A DNA stretch of 64,000 nucleotides. Source: Sphingobacterium sp. LZ7M1 (lineage in GTDB: Bacteria > Bacteroidota > Bacteroidia > Sphingobacteriales > Sphingobacteriaceae). The DNA lies in contig NZ_CP101134.1 of NCBI RefSeq assembly GCF_024296865.1, positions 248,001 to 312,000 on the forward strand. The letters run 5' to 3'. Shown here in pieces: positions 1-8,649 of the stretch. A model generated the notes under the pieces. It saw only the letters and a program-made list of their open reading frames with translations. It made no database searches and had not been told where the DNA came from. Numbering within the stretch: the first letter of the stretch is position 1; each line of letters starts with the position of its first letter. The translations under genes and the position numbers were made by a program.

Positions 1-338
1 TCAACTCTGGGGTCCATGCCTTTTCTAAAGATGGCCTCAATTCGGCTGCTATCTAGATCTTCAGATATCTGTGCGCCATAGCTTTCCTGCACGCAATGAT
101 CTGGCCATAGGACTTGTTCAAGGCCATCCAGATCAATGACCTCAAACGGCAATTTGCCTTCGTGTTTGCTAGCAAAGCTCAGGTGTTCTTGGGGGTGCCA
201 ATCCTGCGTTGCAACCACTAAATCGTAATCTTTTTGGATACTGTTTATAATAGGGAGGATTTCATCGCCTTTAGCTACTTCCAATGATCCGCCCGGTAAA
301 AAATCGTATTGAACATCTACAATAATCAGTGCCTTCAT
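1..338 (-). CDS. pncA: Nicotinamidase (partial, 3' end beyond window)
   Basis: The minus strand from the ATG at 338 reads MKALIIVDVQYDFLPGG, then an ATQDWHP stretch and, near residue 90, WPDHCVQ. These are signatures of the isochorismatase-like nicotinamidase family: D in VDVQ, the metal-site DWH, and the start of the C-terminal half. The enzyme hydrolyses nicotinamide to nicotinate for NAD salvage in the cytoplasm. About 112 residues are visible; the nucleophilic Cys would lie past the left edge. The 19-bp gap from the response regulator start side (same strand) allows co-transcription with the two-component pair, though no functional link is implied. Confidence 0.88.
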   Translation of the reverse strand, partial: MKALIIVDVQYDFLPGGSLEVAKGDEILPIINSIQKDYDLVVATQDWHPQEHLSFASKHEGKLPFEVIDLDGLEQVLWPDHCVQESYGAQISEDLDSSRIEAIFRKGMDPRV

Positions 339-357
339 AGTTCTAATGTAATAAAAA

Positions 358-1032
358 TTAATCGACCGACAGCATATAACCAACTCCACGGATATTGCTG
401 ATCTTGATCCGTTCATCCTGAGCGAGGTATTTCCGGATGCGGCTGATGAACACATCCAAGCTACGACCGGTGAAATACGTGTCATTGCTCCAATAGGTAC
501 GGATAATTTCGTCTCGCGGGACAACCTTATCCTTGTTTTCGATCAGTCTCTTCAGCAGTTCAGATTCCCTATAGGAGAGCTTTTCGGTGGAATCCCCAAT
601 GCTGAGGGTGTTTTTTGCACTATCGAGGGTGTAATTTCCGAGAATCAATTTGCTAGGGGACATGCTTTGTCCCACCTTTTTGAGCGCAGCCTCGATCCGG
701 ACAATCAGTTCCTCGATTTTAAAAGGTTTCCGAATATAGTCGTTAGCTCCTAATTTAAAGCCCTTGACCACATCTTCCGTCTGCGTCATCGCAGTCAGGA
801 AAATAATGGGTGTGAGGAGGTCGTTCTTCCTGATCTCCTTTGCCGTCGTGAATCCATCCATGATAGGCATCATCACATCCAATACAATAATATCCGGTTT
901 GTACTTGTTATGGAATACAATAGCCTGCTGTCCATTCAGCACATGCCGAACTTCAAAACCATGTTCCTCCAAACTGTCAGAAACAATCATGGCCAGGCTT
1001 TCCTCGTCTTCTACATATAAGATGTTTGTCAT
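358..1032 (-). CDS. OmpR-family response regulator
   Basis: This is a 224-residue two-domain regulator. The receiver domain covers residues 1-118 with acidic pair E8/D9, phospho-acceptor D52 in IIVLDVMMPIMDG, and conserved K102 in RKPF. A winged-helix DNA-binding domain covers about 128-222 and ends in the typical RGVGYM strand. It is a cytoplasmic transcription factor activated by phosphorylation. Its partner is almost certainly the histidine kinase 51 bp upstream on the same strand. The pair resembles RprX/RprY of Bacteroides, but the target genes cannot be told from the sequence. Confidence 0.93.
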   Translation of the reverse strand: MTNILYVEDEESLAMIVSDSLEEHGFEVRHVLNGQQAIVFHNKYKPDIIVLDVMMPIMDGFTTAKEIRKNDLLTPIIFLTAMTQTEDVVKGFKLGANDYIRKPFKIEELIVRIEAALKKVGQSMSPSKLILGNYTLDSAKNTLSIGDSTEKLSYRESELLKRLIENKDKVVPRDEIIRTYWSNDTYFTGRSLDVFISRIRKYLAQDERIKISNIRGVGYMLSVD

Positions 1033-1083
1033 TTCCCTAAATTGAATTGGCTAATCAAATTACATCCGTTTCCTTCAATCGAA

Positions 1084-2511
1084 TTAGGACTGCTTTGGTA
1101 AATCTATAACAAAAGTACTGCCAACTGCCTCTTCGCTGCTCAAATCGATAGTCCCTTGATGTTGCTGTACGATTTGCTTTACATAGGCAAGGCCTAGTCC
1201 GAAGCCTTTCACATTGTGAATGTTGCCGGATGGCACGCGGAAGAACAGGTCGAACACCCCTTTTTGATAGGCTTTAGGAATTCCTATGCCATTATCTTGT
1301 ATGGAAAGTGTGTATCTGTCACCGTTTTCAGAAAGGGCGATATTTATTTTTACCTGATCTCCAGCATACTTGATGGCATTGTCGAGCAGGTTGTTGATGA
1401 CATTTTTGATATGGGCTTGATCCGCAAAGATTTGGAAGGAGTCTCCGGTAAGCGTTTTTTGGATATCTACTTCCTTTTTGGCAAACAGTTTAGCGTTCTC
1501 CATCGATTCATCGATCAAGTTGTCGAGATCAAACCAAGTCTTTTCGAGCAAGACGCCGTTAGTTTCAGCGACATCCACCTGCAACACCCTTTCTATCATG
1601 TCAGAGAGGTGCTCCAGTTCCTGACGGGAAATCGATAGGTACCTATTCATCCGTTCTTTGTCATCCTTTGCGCCATAACGCTGTAGAGACTCTATGGCAG
1701 CCATTACCGTTGAGACAGGTGTCTTTAGCTCATGGGTCATGTTGTTCACAAAGGCCTTCCGCATCTTGGCCAATTGGTTCTGTTTGCGGATGGTCACCAA
1801 CAGGGTCCAGAATGTTCCGATCAACGCAATGATCAACATTAATGAGAAGAAAAGCTGCCAACCGATCTGCTTTAATAGGTAAACAGTAGGATTGATGTAA
1901 TCCACTTCGAGATAAAGGTTTTCGCTTTGGTCGATTACAATGGGCCTAGATTTACTTTCCTTATAGCGTTGGTGGTAAAATTCCTTATTGCGCTCCTCTT
2001 CATTGGGCAGATTTGATATCTGCAATATAAAAGGCGAGTACATGTCCCTTTCCCTTAATGATTTTTCCAGGCGAATCTGCAAGGAGTCAATGGTAGCCTC
2101 GTTCCAATTGATGGTACGCACGACATAGGATGAAATAAAATGCCGGCTCATCTTGCTCTTGGAATTGCCTGTGGAGTCACTTCCGTTCTGTCGATCGTTC
2201 TTGCGGTTGAAATTCTGGTTCTCGAAGATGCTTTTTATGGTATCTACATTTATTTGCGGATATTTTTCCTTAAAAGCAATGGATAGCCTATCAATTCTGT
2301 CCTTACGTTGATTTTGGTTTTCCTTCTGGATTTGCTCCTCGTTTTCGCTGTAAAAGTCCTGAACCACATCAAATAGCTCATGTTCGGTCATCCCCAAAAA
2401 GAACTGTTTATGGCCGAAATAACTTCCAAATAACCAAAAACCCAGCACAACGATAATCCCAGCGATGGTGAGGACAATAGAAGCAAGCAATATTTTATAC
2501 TTTTTTAACAT
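1084..2511 (-). CDS. Membrane sensor histidine kinase
   Basis: This 475-residue kinase has a transmembrane helix at about 8-30, a periplasmic sensor region at about 31-217, a second helix at about 218-241, a HisKA dimerisation domain with H260 in NNMTHELKTP, and a HATPase domain with N box (NNLLDNAIKYAG), DNGIGIP and GFGLGLAYV. It autophosphorylates on H260 and passes phosphate to the regulator encoded just downstream. The periplasmic region is rich in Asn, Lys and Gln (residues 55-120) and matches no sensor fold I recognise. A perfect TAAATTTG -7-like element sits 8 bp before the ATG on the minus strand (2520-2527), which would give a very short leader. Confidence 0.93.
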   Translation of the reverse strand: MLKKYKILLASIVLTIAGIIVVLGFWLFGSYFGHKQFFLGMTEHELFDVVQDFYSENEEQIQKENQNQRKDRIDRLSIAFKEKYPQINVDTIKSIFENQNFNRKNDRQNGSDSTGNSKSKMSRHFISSYVVRTINWNEATIDSLQIRLEKSLRERDMYSPFILQISNLPNEEERNKEFYHQRYKESKSRPIVIDQSENLYLEVDYINPTVYLLKQIGWQLFFSLMLIIALIGTFWTLLVTIRKQNQLAKMRKAFVNNMTHELKTPVSTVMAAIESLQRYGAKDDKERMNRYLSISRQELEHLSDMIERVLQVDVAETNGVLLEKTWFDLDNLIDESMENAKLFAKKEVDIQKTLTGDSFQIFADQAHIKNVINNLLDNAIKYAGDQVKINIALSENGDRYTLSIQDNGIGIPKAYQKGVFDLFFRVPSGNIHNVKGFGLGLAYVKQIVQQHQGTIDLSSEEAVGSTFVIDLPKQS

Positions 2512-2759
2512 AATTAAAACAAATTTAAATTAGTAGATTTGCTCCGCATAAATATTGGTGGGCTTTTAACAAATTATAACACTGATTAACAAAGTGCTAC
2601 TTAAATTGTCGCATTTCTGCTTAATAATACGTTATTTGCTCAATAGATTTATGCTGCTTACAAAAGATTTTTCATGGAAGAAGTCAATTGAGTCCATTAA
2701 TCATGTTTTTGGATGTGTATTTTAACATTTAATAACATGGGATAAACTTCTGCAATCCA

Positions 2760-2767
2760 TACTTTTG
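2760..2767 (+). promoter_or_regulatory. Bacteroidota -7 element TACTTTTG
   Basis: An exact TAnnTTTG match lies 16 bp before the ATG of the DUF4270 lipoprotein. No convincing TTTG -33 box is at the usual distance, so only the -7 half is supported. Confidence 0.45.
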
Positions 2768-2783
2768 CTAGACTAATGATTTT

Positions 2784-4142
2784 ATGATTAAACAATTACG
2801 AATTATTCTTTTTGCTACTCTTGGTTTAAGTGCACTCTTTACAGTAAGTTGTGATAAGGATATGTCAATCTCGTTGGATAACGACAATCTTGATAACCTA
2901 AACGTAACCTCAGATGATACGCTGAGTGCTACCGTTTCCACCTTGCAGATGCCAAATATCCCTACCTCAGGTAGCGGAGTGGTCTTGGTAGGTAAAGTTT
3001 CACAACCAACCACTGGTAGTTTGAAGTCTACTTCATATTTCCGACTAAACCCTACAGGTATAACCAGTGATATCCCAACAAATGCCAAATTTGACTCCTT
3101 AAACTTAGTGTTGGTACCAAGTTATTGGAGGATTGCATATGGTGATACCACGAAACTTCAGACCATTTCTGCACACCGATTGACCCAATCTTTAGAAACA
3201 AAAACTATAGATAATTCATTCAATGGGCAGCCAAATCCATTTTATATCACTGGACCGGCTATTTTTGGCCATCAAAAGGTCAGCTATTCAGCAAATGAAT
3301 TGGGTTCTGTAAAGTTCTTGCCTAAGAAGTCGAAGAAGGATACGGTTTCCATTCGCTTGAATGATGCGTTGGGTACGGAGTTCTTCAACAAGATCAAAGC
3401 TTCTGATATCGCATTCAATTCAGCTTCCAATTTCCAAGAATACTTTAAAGGCTTGAGTTTGGTTTCTGCGGAAACGAATACAGCGATTATCGGCTTCTCT
3501 GACACCCTACAGGTTAAGGTTAACTATTCCTACCTAGGGTCGGATGGTTTCAAGAAGACCGGATCTAAAGTGTTAAACATGACCGAAAAGGCTTTCCAGT
3601 ACAATCAATTTGACAAGGATGTACAGGGGACAGTATTTGAAGGATTGAGTTCAACCAAAGCCCTTGAGAGCAAGAATACGGCTGGAATCACCTATTTACA
3701 AGGTGGAACAGGTGTTGTTACTGAAATCAAGTTTCCTGCATTAAAGGAATTCTTGGCCCAACAGGGACTGGCTGTCAATAAAGCAGAACTGATTATTGAA
3801 TTGGAAACCTTGCATACCGGTTATATGCCAGCTATTCCAAACCCAATATTAATGATTGCTGATAATAGGATTCCGCTTTCTTATGTGCATCAGCCATTTG
3901 GAAGGGACCCTCAATTTGCGCAATACATTAAATCAGATAATTTAGGAAAAAAAGGTAGGTATACTTTTAATATGATTGAGTATATTAAAAATACCACGGA
4001 TGCAGAATGGGGTAATAAATCTTTATTCTTATCCATGTTCCCGACCGCAGGTCTAGGTTTTACACCTTATACCAGCGTTTTGGCGACACAAAACAATGAA
4101 CCGAAAGTTAAATTAAATATCGTATATACAAAATTTAAATAG
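2784..4142 (+). CDS. DUF4270 lipoprotein
   Basis: The 452-residue protein begins with a lipoprotein signal (MIKQL... to C23 in FTVSC) followed by an Asp/Asn-rich stretch, so it should be lipid-anchored and exported. The body matches the Bacteroidota DUF4270 family: an early S-Y-x-R-L segment, a central repeat of short beta-strands, and a C-terminal IEYIKN / KLNIVYTK region. No catalytic residues are known for the family and its role is unknown. Its stop codon lies 3 bp before the start of the Kelch lipoprotein, so the two are co-transcribed and may work together at the cell surface. Confidence 0.8.
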   Translation: MIKQLRIILFATLGLSALFTVSCDKDMSISLDNDNLDNLNVTSDDTLSATVSTLQMPNIPTSGSGVVLVGKVSQPTTGSLKSTSYFRLNPTGITSDIPTNAKFDSLNLVLVPSYWRIAYGDTTKLQTISAHRLTQSLETKTIDNSFNGQPNPFYITGPAIFGHQKVSYSANELGSVKFLPKKSKKDTVSIRLNDALGTEFFNKIKASDIAFNSASNFQEYFKGLSLVSAETNTAIIGFSDTLQVKVNYSYLGSDGFKKTGSKVLNMTEKAFQYNQFDKDVQGTVFEGLSSTKALESKNTAGITYLQGGTGVVTEIKFPALKEFLAQQGLAVNKAELIIELETLHTGYMPAIPNPILMIADNRIPLSYVHQPFGRDPQFAQYIKSDNLGKKGRYTFNMIEYIKNTTDAEWGNKSLFLSMFPTAGLGFTPYTSVLATQNNEPKVKLNIVYTKFK

Positions 4143-4145
4143 TCT

Positions 4146-5141
4146 ATGAATAAGAGAAATTGGCTTGTACTACTTTTGATAGGAGCCTTCGCAATTACTA
4201 CATTTAACTCATGTAAAAAAGAGGAATCAACAGATACAGATACTGGTCCAACTGAATGGGAAACATCTATCGTTCTAACAGGTAAACCAAGAAATGGTGC
4301 TGCAACATTTACAATCAATGACGTAGCTTATTTAGTGGGTGGACAAATGAAAAATAATGAGTTATTAAGTGACTCTTATTCATTCGACGGTACTTCTTGG
4401 ACTAAAAAAGCAGAATTCACTGGCCCTAAAAGACATAGTGGAGTTGGCTTTGCAGTTGCTGGAAAAGGATATGTAGGATTAGGTTTTGGAAATGACGGTG
4501 TTACTTCCGGACCTCTAAAAGATTTTTATCAGTATGACCCTGCAACTAATGCATGGAAAAAAATTGCTGATTTCCCAGGTGATGCTCGTCATTCTGCAGT
4601 TGCATTTACTTTAGGTAATGCAGCATACGTAGGATTAGGTGGTAATAATGCTACCGATGAGACTTTCTCAGATTTCTATAAATATGATCCAGCTACAGAT
4701 AAATGGACTGAAATTGCTACTTCATTCAGCAACAAGAAAATGGGTGCTTATGCATTCGTGATCAATAATGTAGCTTATGTAGGTGGAGGTATTTCCAATG
4801 GTGTTCCAACAAATGATTTCTATTCATTTGATGGTACTAAATGGGAAAAGAAAAAATCCCTTACTGAAGATAACAAAGATGCAAGACGCGTTAATGCAAG
4901 TGCATTTACTATTGGCAGCAATGGTTATGTAGTTTCAGGACGCTCTCAAACTGGTGTTGTAAGTACAGTATGGAAATATAATCCAGCTGAAAACGCGTGG
5001 TCTGATGGTAGCGAATCTATCCCTTCAGCTCGTGAAAAATCAGTTGCTTTCGCAATCAAAGGAAAAGGTTACATCAGTACTGGTAATTCTGGAACTGGCT
5101 CTTTCTTCGATGACACTTACGTGTTCACTCCAGTTAGATAA
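4146..5141 (+). CDS. Kelch-repeat lipoprotein
   Basis: The 331-residue protein has a lipobox at C23 (TTFNSC). From residue 45 on it carries about six Kelch-type blades: repeated gly-rich YVGLG or YVGGG strands, then Y-x-(Y/F)-(D/N)-P or FDG, and a Trp (W-x-K-K or W-T-E-I) about 10 residues later. A beta-propeller anchored in the periplasm or outer membrane is the likely fold. Kelch propellers bind ligands or proteins, or in NanM-like proteins mutarotate sialic acid; nothing here decides between these. It is the second gene of an operon with the DUF4270 lipoprotein and is followed by a strong terminator. Confidence 0.85.
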   Translation: MNKRNWLVLLLIGAFAITTFNSCKKEESTDTDTGPTEWETSIVLTGKPRNGAATFTINDVAYLVGGQMKNNELLSDSYSFDGTSWTKKAEFTGPKRHSGVGFAVAGKGYVGLGFGNDGVTSGPLKDFYQYDPATNAWKKIADFPGDARHSAVAFTLGNAAYVGLGGNNATDETFSDFYKYDPATDKWTEIATSFSNKKMGAYAFVINNVAYVGGGISNGVPTNDFYSFDGTKWEKKKSLTEDNKDARRVNASAFTIGSNGYVVSGRSQTGVVSTVWKYNPAENAWSDGSESIPSAREKSVAFAIKGKGYISTGNSGTGSFFDDTYVFTPVR

Positions 5142-5160
5142 TATTTTTATATAACGATAG

Positions 5161-5193
5161 AAAAGGGATGGCCTATAGGTCATCCCTTTTTTA
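5161..5193 (+). terminator. Rho-independent terminator after the Kelch gene
   Basis: A perfect 10-bp stem (AAAAGGGATG with CATCCCTTTT) flanks a 10-nt loop and is followed by TT. It starts 19 bp after the Kelch stop codon. Confidence 0.85.
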
Positions 5194-5281
5194 TTGAACT
5201 TAGCTTTTCATTCCCCGTTGTTAACCAAGAAATGACCTATTTTCAGGAGGTCTTTTTTTGAGGGGTACATACTGGATAAAG

Positions 5282-5339
5282 TTTGGTCTCATTCGAGACA
5301 CATTCCGAATTTTCCGAATATGTCTCGAATGAGACCAAA
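5282..5339. repeat. Palindromic dispersed element, copy 1
   Basis: Two perfect 19-bp inverted arms (5282-5300 and 5321-5339, core TCTCATTCGAGACA) enclose a 20-nt loop that holds two direct copies of TTCCGAAT. A diverged half of the same sequence lies inverted at 54465-54505. The rest of the 5142-5490 gap has only the terminator upstream and AT-rich sequence; I see no gene there. Confidence 0.75.
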
Positions 5340-5490
5340 ACAATCCCCGAAGCCACAGCTCCATTTTTTTTGGATAATATGGGTTTCAAAGCCTCCAGTA
5401 ATGTCCGATTGAGTTGGCTATGGATAAAAGAAAAGTGGCAACCTTTATCGGGTTACCACTTCTCTTAAATCTTGAATGATCTAGTATTTT

Positions 5491-6480
5491 TTAGATAAGT
5501 CCTTTAGCAGATAAAAGTTCTGCAACTTGAACCGCATTGGTTGCCGCACCTTTACGAAGGTTGTCGGCAACTACCCATAGGTTCAATGTTTTCTCTTGGG
5601 TCTCATCTCTACGGATTCGACCAACGAATACTTCGTCCTTGCCGTGTGCATCTTTAGGCATTGGGTATTCTAGGTTGGCAGGATTATCTACCACCACTAC
5701 ACCTTCTTGCGCTTCAAGGGCTGCACGTACATCCGCCAAGTCGAATTCGTTTTCAAACTCGATGTTTACCGATTCAGAGTGACCACCGATTACAGGGATA
5801 CGTACGGTTGTAGCCGTAACCTTGATGGAATCGTCGCCCATGATCTTGTTGGTTTCTTGGATCATCTTCATTTCCTCTTTCGTGTATCCATTGTCCTGGA
5901 ATACATCGATATGAGGAATTACGTTCAGGTCGATCTGGTAAGGATAAGCTTTTTCGCCTTCCACGCCATTACGCTCGTTCATCAATTGATCAACAGCTTT
6001 TACGCCCGTACCGGTTACGGATTGGTAAGTAGATACGACAACACGTTTGATTTTATATTTTTCATGCAAAGGCTTCATAACGACAACCATTTGAATGGTT
6101 GAACAGTTTGGGTTTGCAATGATTTTGTCTTCAGCAGTCAATACATCGCCATTTACTTCAGGCACGATCAATTTCTTGCTCGGGTCCATACGCCAAGCGG
6201 ATGAATTGTCGATAACGGTAATTCCAGCTTCCGCGAATAGGGGAGCATATTCCGTAGAAGTGCTGCCGCCAGCAGAGAAAAGGGCTACATCAGGTTTAAG
6301 AGCAATAGCTTCAGATGCAGTCACGACCTTATACTTCTTTCCCTTGAATTCGATTTCCTTACCCTTACTTCTTTCAGAAGCAACAGGAATCAATTCTGTA
6401 ACCGGGAAATTACGTTCCGCTAACACTGTCAACATTTCTGACCCGACTAGACCAGTCGCGCCTACTACTGCAACTTTCAT
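5491..6480 (-). CDS. asd: Aspartate-semialdehyde dehydrogenase
   Basis: This 329-residue cytoplasmic enzyme reduces aspartyl phosphate to aspartate semialdehyde with NADPH, on the route to lysine/diaminopimelate, threonine and methionine. It shows the N-terminal GATGLVG nucleotide loop (residues 7-13), the active-site Cys126 in NPNCSTIQ, and the C-terminal catalytic His in GGHSESVNIEF. Length is normal. It is a single-gene unit on the minus strand. A TATGTTTG -7-like element lies on the minus strand about 50 bp upstream of its start (6530-6537). dapB, a later step of the same pathway, is encoded at the other end of this window. Confidence 0.96.
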   Translation of the reverse strand: MKVAVVGATGLVGSEMLTVLAERNFPVTELIPVASERSKGKEIEFKGKKYKVVTASEAIALKPDVALFSAGGSTSTEYAPLFAEAGITVIDNSSAWRMDPSKKLIVPEVNGDVLTAEDKIIANPNCSTIQMVVVMKPLHEKYKIKRVVVSTYQSVTGTGVKAVDQLMNERNGVEGEKAYPYQIDLNVIPHIDVFQDNGYTKEEMKMIQETNKIMGDDSIKVTATTVRIPVIGGHSESVNIEFENEFDLADVRAALEAQEGVVVVDNPANLEYPMPKDAHGKDEVFVGRIRRDETQEKTLNLWVVADNLRKGAATNAVQVAELLSAKGLI

Positions 6481-6851
6481 AAATAATATTTGCTTTAAAT
6501 TTTAATTATTATTGATTTTCTTAAGGTAACAAACATACTAAATAAACCTGAACATTTTTGGAATATTTTCGCTTTTAATAATTGATTATCACTATGATGG
6601 AATAAAGTTCAACAAGATTTGTCTTTTGATGTAAAACGTTCAGGTAAATTGGGTTTTCGTTGACAATGTTTCATTGAAAAATTGGTTTTACAGAGCGTAA
6701 ACGGCCGAATGCTTTTTGAATGTAAAAAATTAAATCATACGTTTGCGCAAAATGCTGGGAAACATCATATTCAGGCATTTAATTGGTAATTTCGCCATAT
6801 TATTTTAGAAGTTCTTGAAATAACTAAATTTATAAAACTATCATTTCTATA
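6481..6851. other. Divergent intergenic region, asd and epimerase promoters
   Basis: This 371-bp AT-rich gap separates two divergent genes. It contains an exact TAnnTTTG motif for the minus strand at 6530-6537 (TATGTTTG), suited to asd. No clear TAnnTTTG motif for the plus-strand gene and no ORF, hairpin or repeat was seen. Confidence 0.5.
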
Positions 6852-7802
6852 ATGAAAGAAGTCATATTGATGATCGGAGCCAATGGTCAGATTGGTTCAG
6901 AGTTAGCTGCAGCATTGCGAATCAAGTTCGGAAACGAAAATGTTATCACCTCAGATATACGCGAACCCAAAGAGATTGCCGACGGTGAGATCTTTGAAAC
7001 ATTGAATGTATTGGACAAAGAAGCGATCAAAGCTTTGATCCTAAAATATAAACCTACCCAGATCTATTTATTGGCAGCGATGCTATCGGCTACTGGTGAG
7101 CAATACCCACAAAAAGCTTGGGACCTGAACATGAACGGTCTCTTGAATGTATTGGACCTAGCGGTGGAGTTGGGGATCAAGAAGATCTTCTGGCCTAGCT
7201 CGATTGCCGTATTTGGCCCACATTCACCAAAAGAGAACACGCCTCAATATTGTGTGATGGATCCGAATAGCATTTATGGAATCAGTAAATTGGCTGGAGA
7301 GCGTTTATGTGAATATTATCATAACAAATATGGTTTGGATATCCGCAGTGTTCGTTATCCGGGCATTATCTCTTGGCGAACCGAACCAGGAGGAGGTACC
7401 ACGGACTATGCAGTCCATATCTTTTTTGAGGCAATCCGCCAAGGGAAATACACTTCCTTCCTGAATGCAGGAACTGAGTTGCCGATGTTGTACATGGATG
7501 ATGCGGTTCGAGGGACCATTGAGTTAATGGACGCACCATCAGCGGGTTTGACGATCCGTTCCAGCTACAATCTTGCGGGGGTTAGTTTTACTCCGACAGA
7601 AATTGCTGAAGAAATTAAAAAAATTCTCCCTAATTTTGAAATCTCCTATTCAGACAATGATCCGCGTCAAGCAATTGCTGATTCATGGCCAAAGAGCATC
7701 AATGATGATCAAGCAAGAGCAGATTGGGGCTGGAAGCCGACATTTGATCTGGCAGGGATGGCACAAGACATGCTGGAGAATCTTAAAACAAAACTAAAAT
7801 AA
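6852..7802 (+). CDS. NAD-dependent epimerase, short-chain L-threonine dehydrogenase type
   Basis: The 316-residue protein is an extended short-chain dehydrogenase: Rossmann loop GANGQIGSE (residues 9-17), an acidic residue after strand 2 (SDIRE), catalytic Y142 and K146 in YGISK, and a Ser pair in WPSSIAVFG. The later LPMLYMDDAVRGTIELM segment is what I associate with the short-chain L-threonine 3-dehydrogenases of Flavobacterium-type bacteria, which oxidise threonine to 2-amino-3-ketobutyrate. Substrate is inferred from this resemblance; a sugar-nucleotide epimerase is less likely. Its stop is 1 bp from the yebC start, so translation is probably coupled. Confidence 0.82.
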   Translation: MKEVILMIGANGQIGSELAAALRIKFGNENVITSDIREPKEIADGEIFETLNVLDKEAIKALILKYKPTQIYLLAAMLSATGEQYPQKAWDLNMNGLLNVLDLAVELGIKKIFWPSSIAVFGPHSPKENTPQYCVMDPNSIYGISKLAGERLCEYYHNKYGLDIRSVRYPGIISWRTEPGGGTTDYAVHIFFEAIRQGKYTSFLNAGTELPMLYMDDAVRGTIELMDAPSAGLTIRSSYNLAGVSFTPTEIAEEIKKILPNFEISYSDNDPRQAIADSWPKSINDDQARADWGWKPTFDLAGMAQDMLENLKTKLK

Positions 7803-7803
7803 A

Positions 7804-8529
7804 ATGGGTAGAGCTTTCGAATTTAGAAAAGAAAGAAAATTTAAACGCTGGGCCAAAATGGCCGTTCAATTTACGCGTCTTGGAAAAGAAATTGCAATCG
7901 CAGTAAAAGAAGGCGGTCCTCACCCGGAGAACAATTCCCGCTTACGTACCGCAATCCAAAATGCTAAGGCAGTGAACATGCCGAAGGATCGTGTGGAAGC
8001 GGCTATTAAAAGAGCCTCTGAGAAGGATTCAAAAGGTTACGAAGAATTTGTATACGAAGGATACGGTCCTCATGGAGTTCCTGTATTGATCGAAACCGCT
8101 ACTGATAATACCAACAGAACAGTAGCAAATGTTAGAAGTTATTTTACCAAAGCTGGTGGATCCCTAGGTAAAACCGGATCCCTGGATTTTATCTTTCAAA
8201 GGAAATCTGTATTCCGCTTTCCGGCTACCGATGAGCTCGATGTGGAAGAACTTGAGTTGGAATTAATCGACGGAGGTCTGGAAGAATTATATGTGGAGGC
8301 TGATGAGGAAGGAAACGATATTATCGTGGTACAAACTTCCTTTGAGGACTTTGGAAACATGCAACGCCTTTTAGAAGAAAAAGGGATTGAAGTTTCTTCC
8401 GCAAAAACAGAACGTATAGCTTTATCGCATACGACCCTGTCTGAAGAGCAAGCTGCTGACGTCCTAAAATTGATCGATAAGATCGAAGAAGATGATGACG
8501 TACAAGCGGTATATCACAACATGGACTAA
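7804..8529 (+). CDS. yebC: YebC/PmpR (TACO1) family regulator
   Basis: The 241-residue protein has the family's typical N-terminus (MGRAFEFRKERKFKRWAKMA, a variant of the MAGHSKW start), the NMPKDRVEAAIKRA helix, the GYGPHGVPVLIE segment and the TDNTNRT loop, then the two C-terminal alpha/beta domains ending with EEDDDVQAVYHNM. Members were described as transcription regulators; more recent work on the family points to help for ribosomes on difficult sequences. It follows the epimerase stop by 1 bp and is closed by a strong terminator at 8553-8575. Confidence 0.94.
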   Translation: MGRAFEFRKERKFKRWAKMAVQFTRLGKEIAIAVKEGGPHPENNSRLRTAIQNAKAVNMPKDRVEAAIKRASEKDSKGYEEFVYEGYGPHGVPVLIETATDNTNRTVANVRSYFTKAGGSLGKTGSLDFIFQRKSVFRFPATDELDVEELELELIDGGLEELYVEADEEGNDIIVVQTSFEDFGNMQRLLEEKGIEVSSAKTERIALSHTTLSEEQAADVLKLIDKIEEDDDVQAVYHNMD

Positions 8530-8552
8530 TCCAGATCAGGATATTAAAACAT

Positions 8553-8575
8553 AAAAGAGGGCTCGCCCTCTTTTT
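8553..8575 (+). terminator. Terminator after yebC
   Basis: A stem GAGGGC/GCCCTC with a TC dinucleotide loop, extended by AAAA on the left and TTTTT on the right, lies 24 bp after the yebC stop. Confidence 0.85.
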
Positions 8576-8631
8576 CTGTTTTAATACGGGGGGATTTGAA
8601 GAAAGTTCAGTTCCTGTGCGTTTTTTGGTCT

Positions 8632-8645
8632 AAATGTATACATTT
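8632..8645. promoter_or_regulatory. 14-bp perfect palindrome at the start of the repeat protein
   Basis: AAATGTATACATTT is a perfect palindrome that ends 4 bp before the chosen ATG at 8650. It could be an operator, or a chance AT-rich palindrome. Confidence 0.3.
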
Positions 8646-8649
8646 GTAT

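Noticed and set aside
5283..5468. 61-residue ORF after the Kelch gene
   Set aside because: It begins inside a perfect palindrome and shows no coding character or start context.
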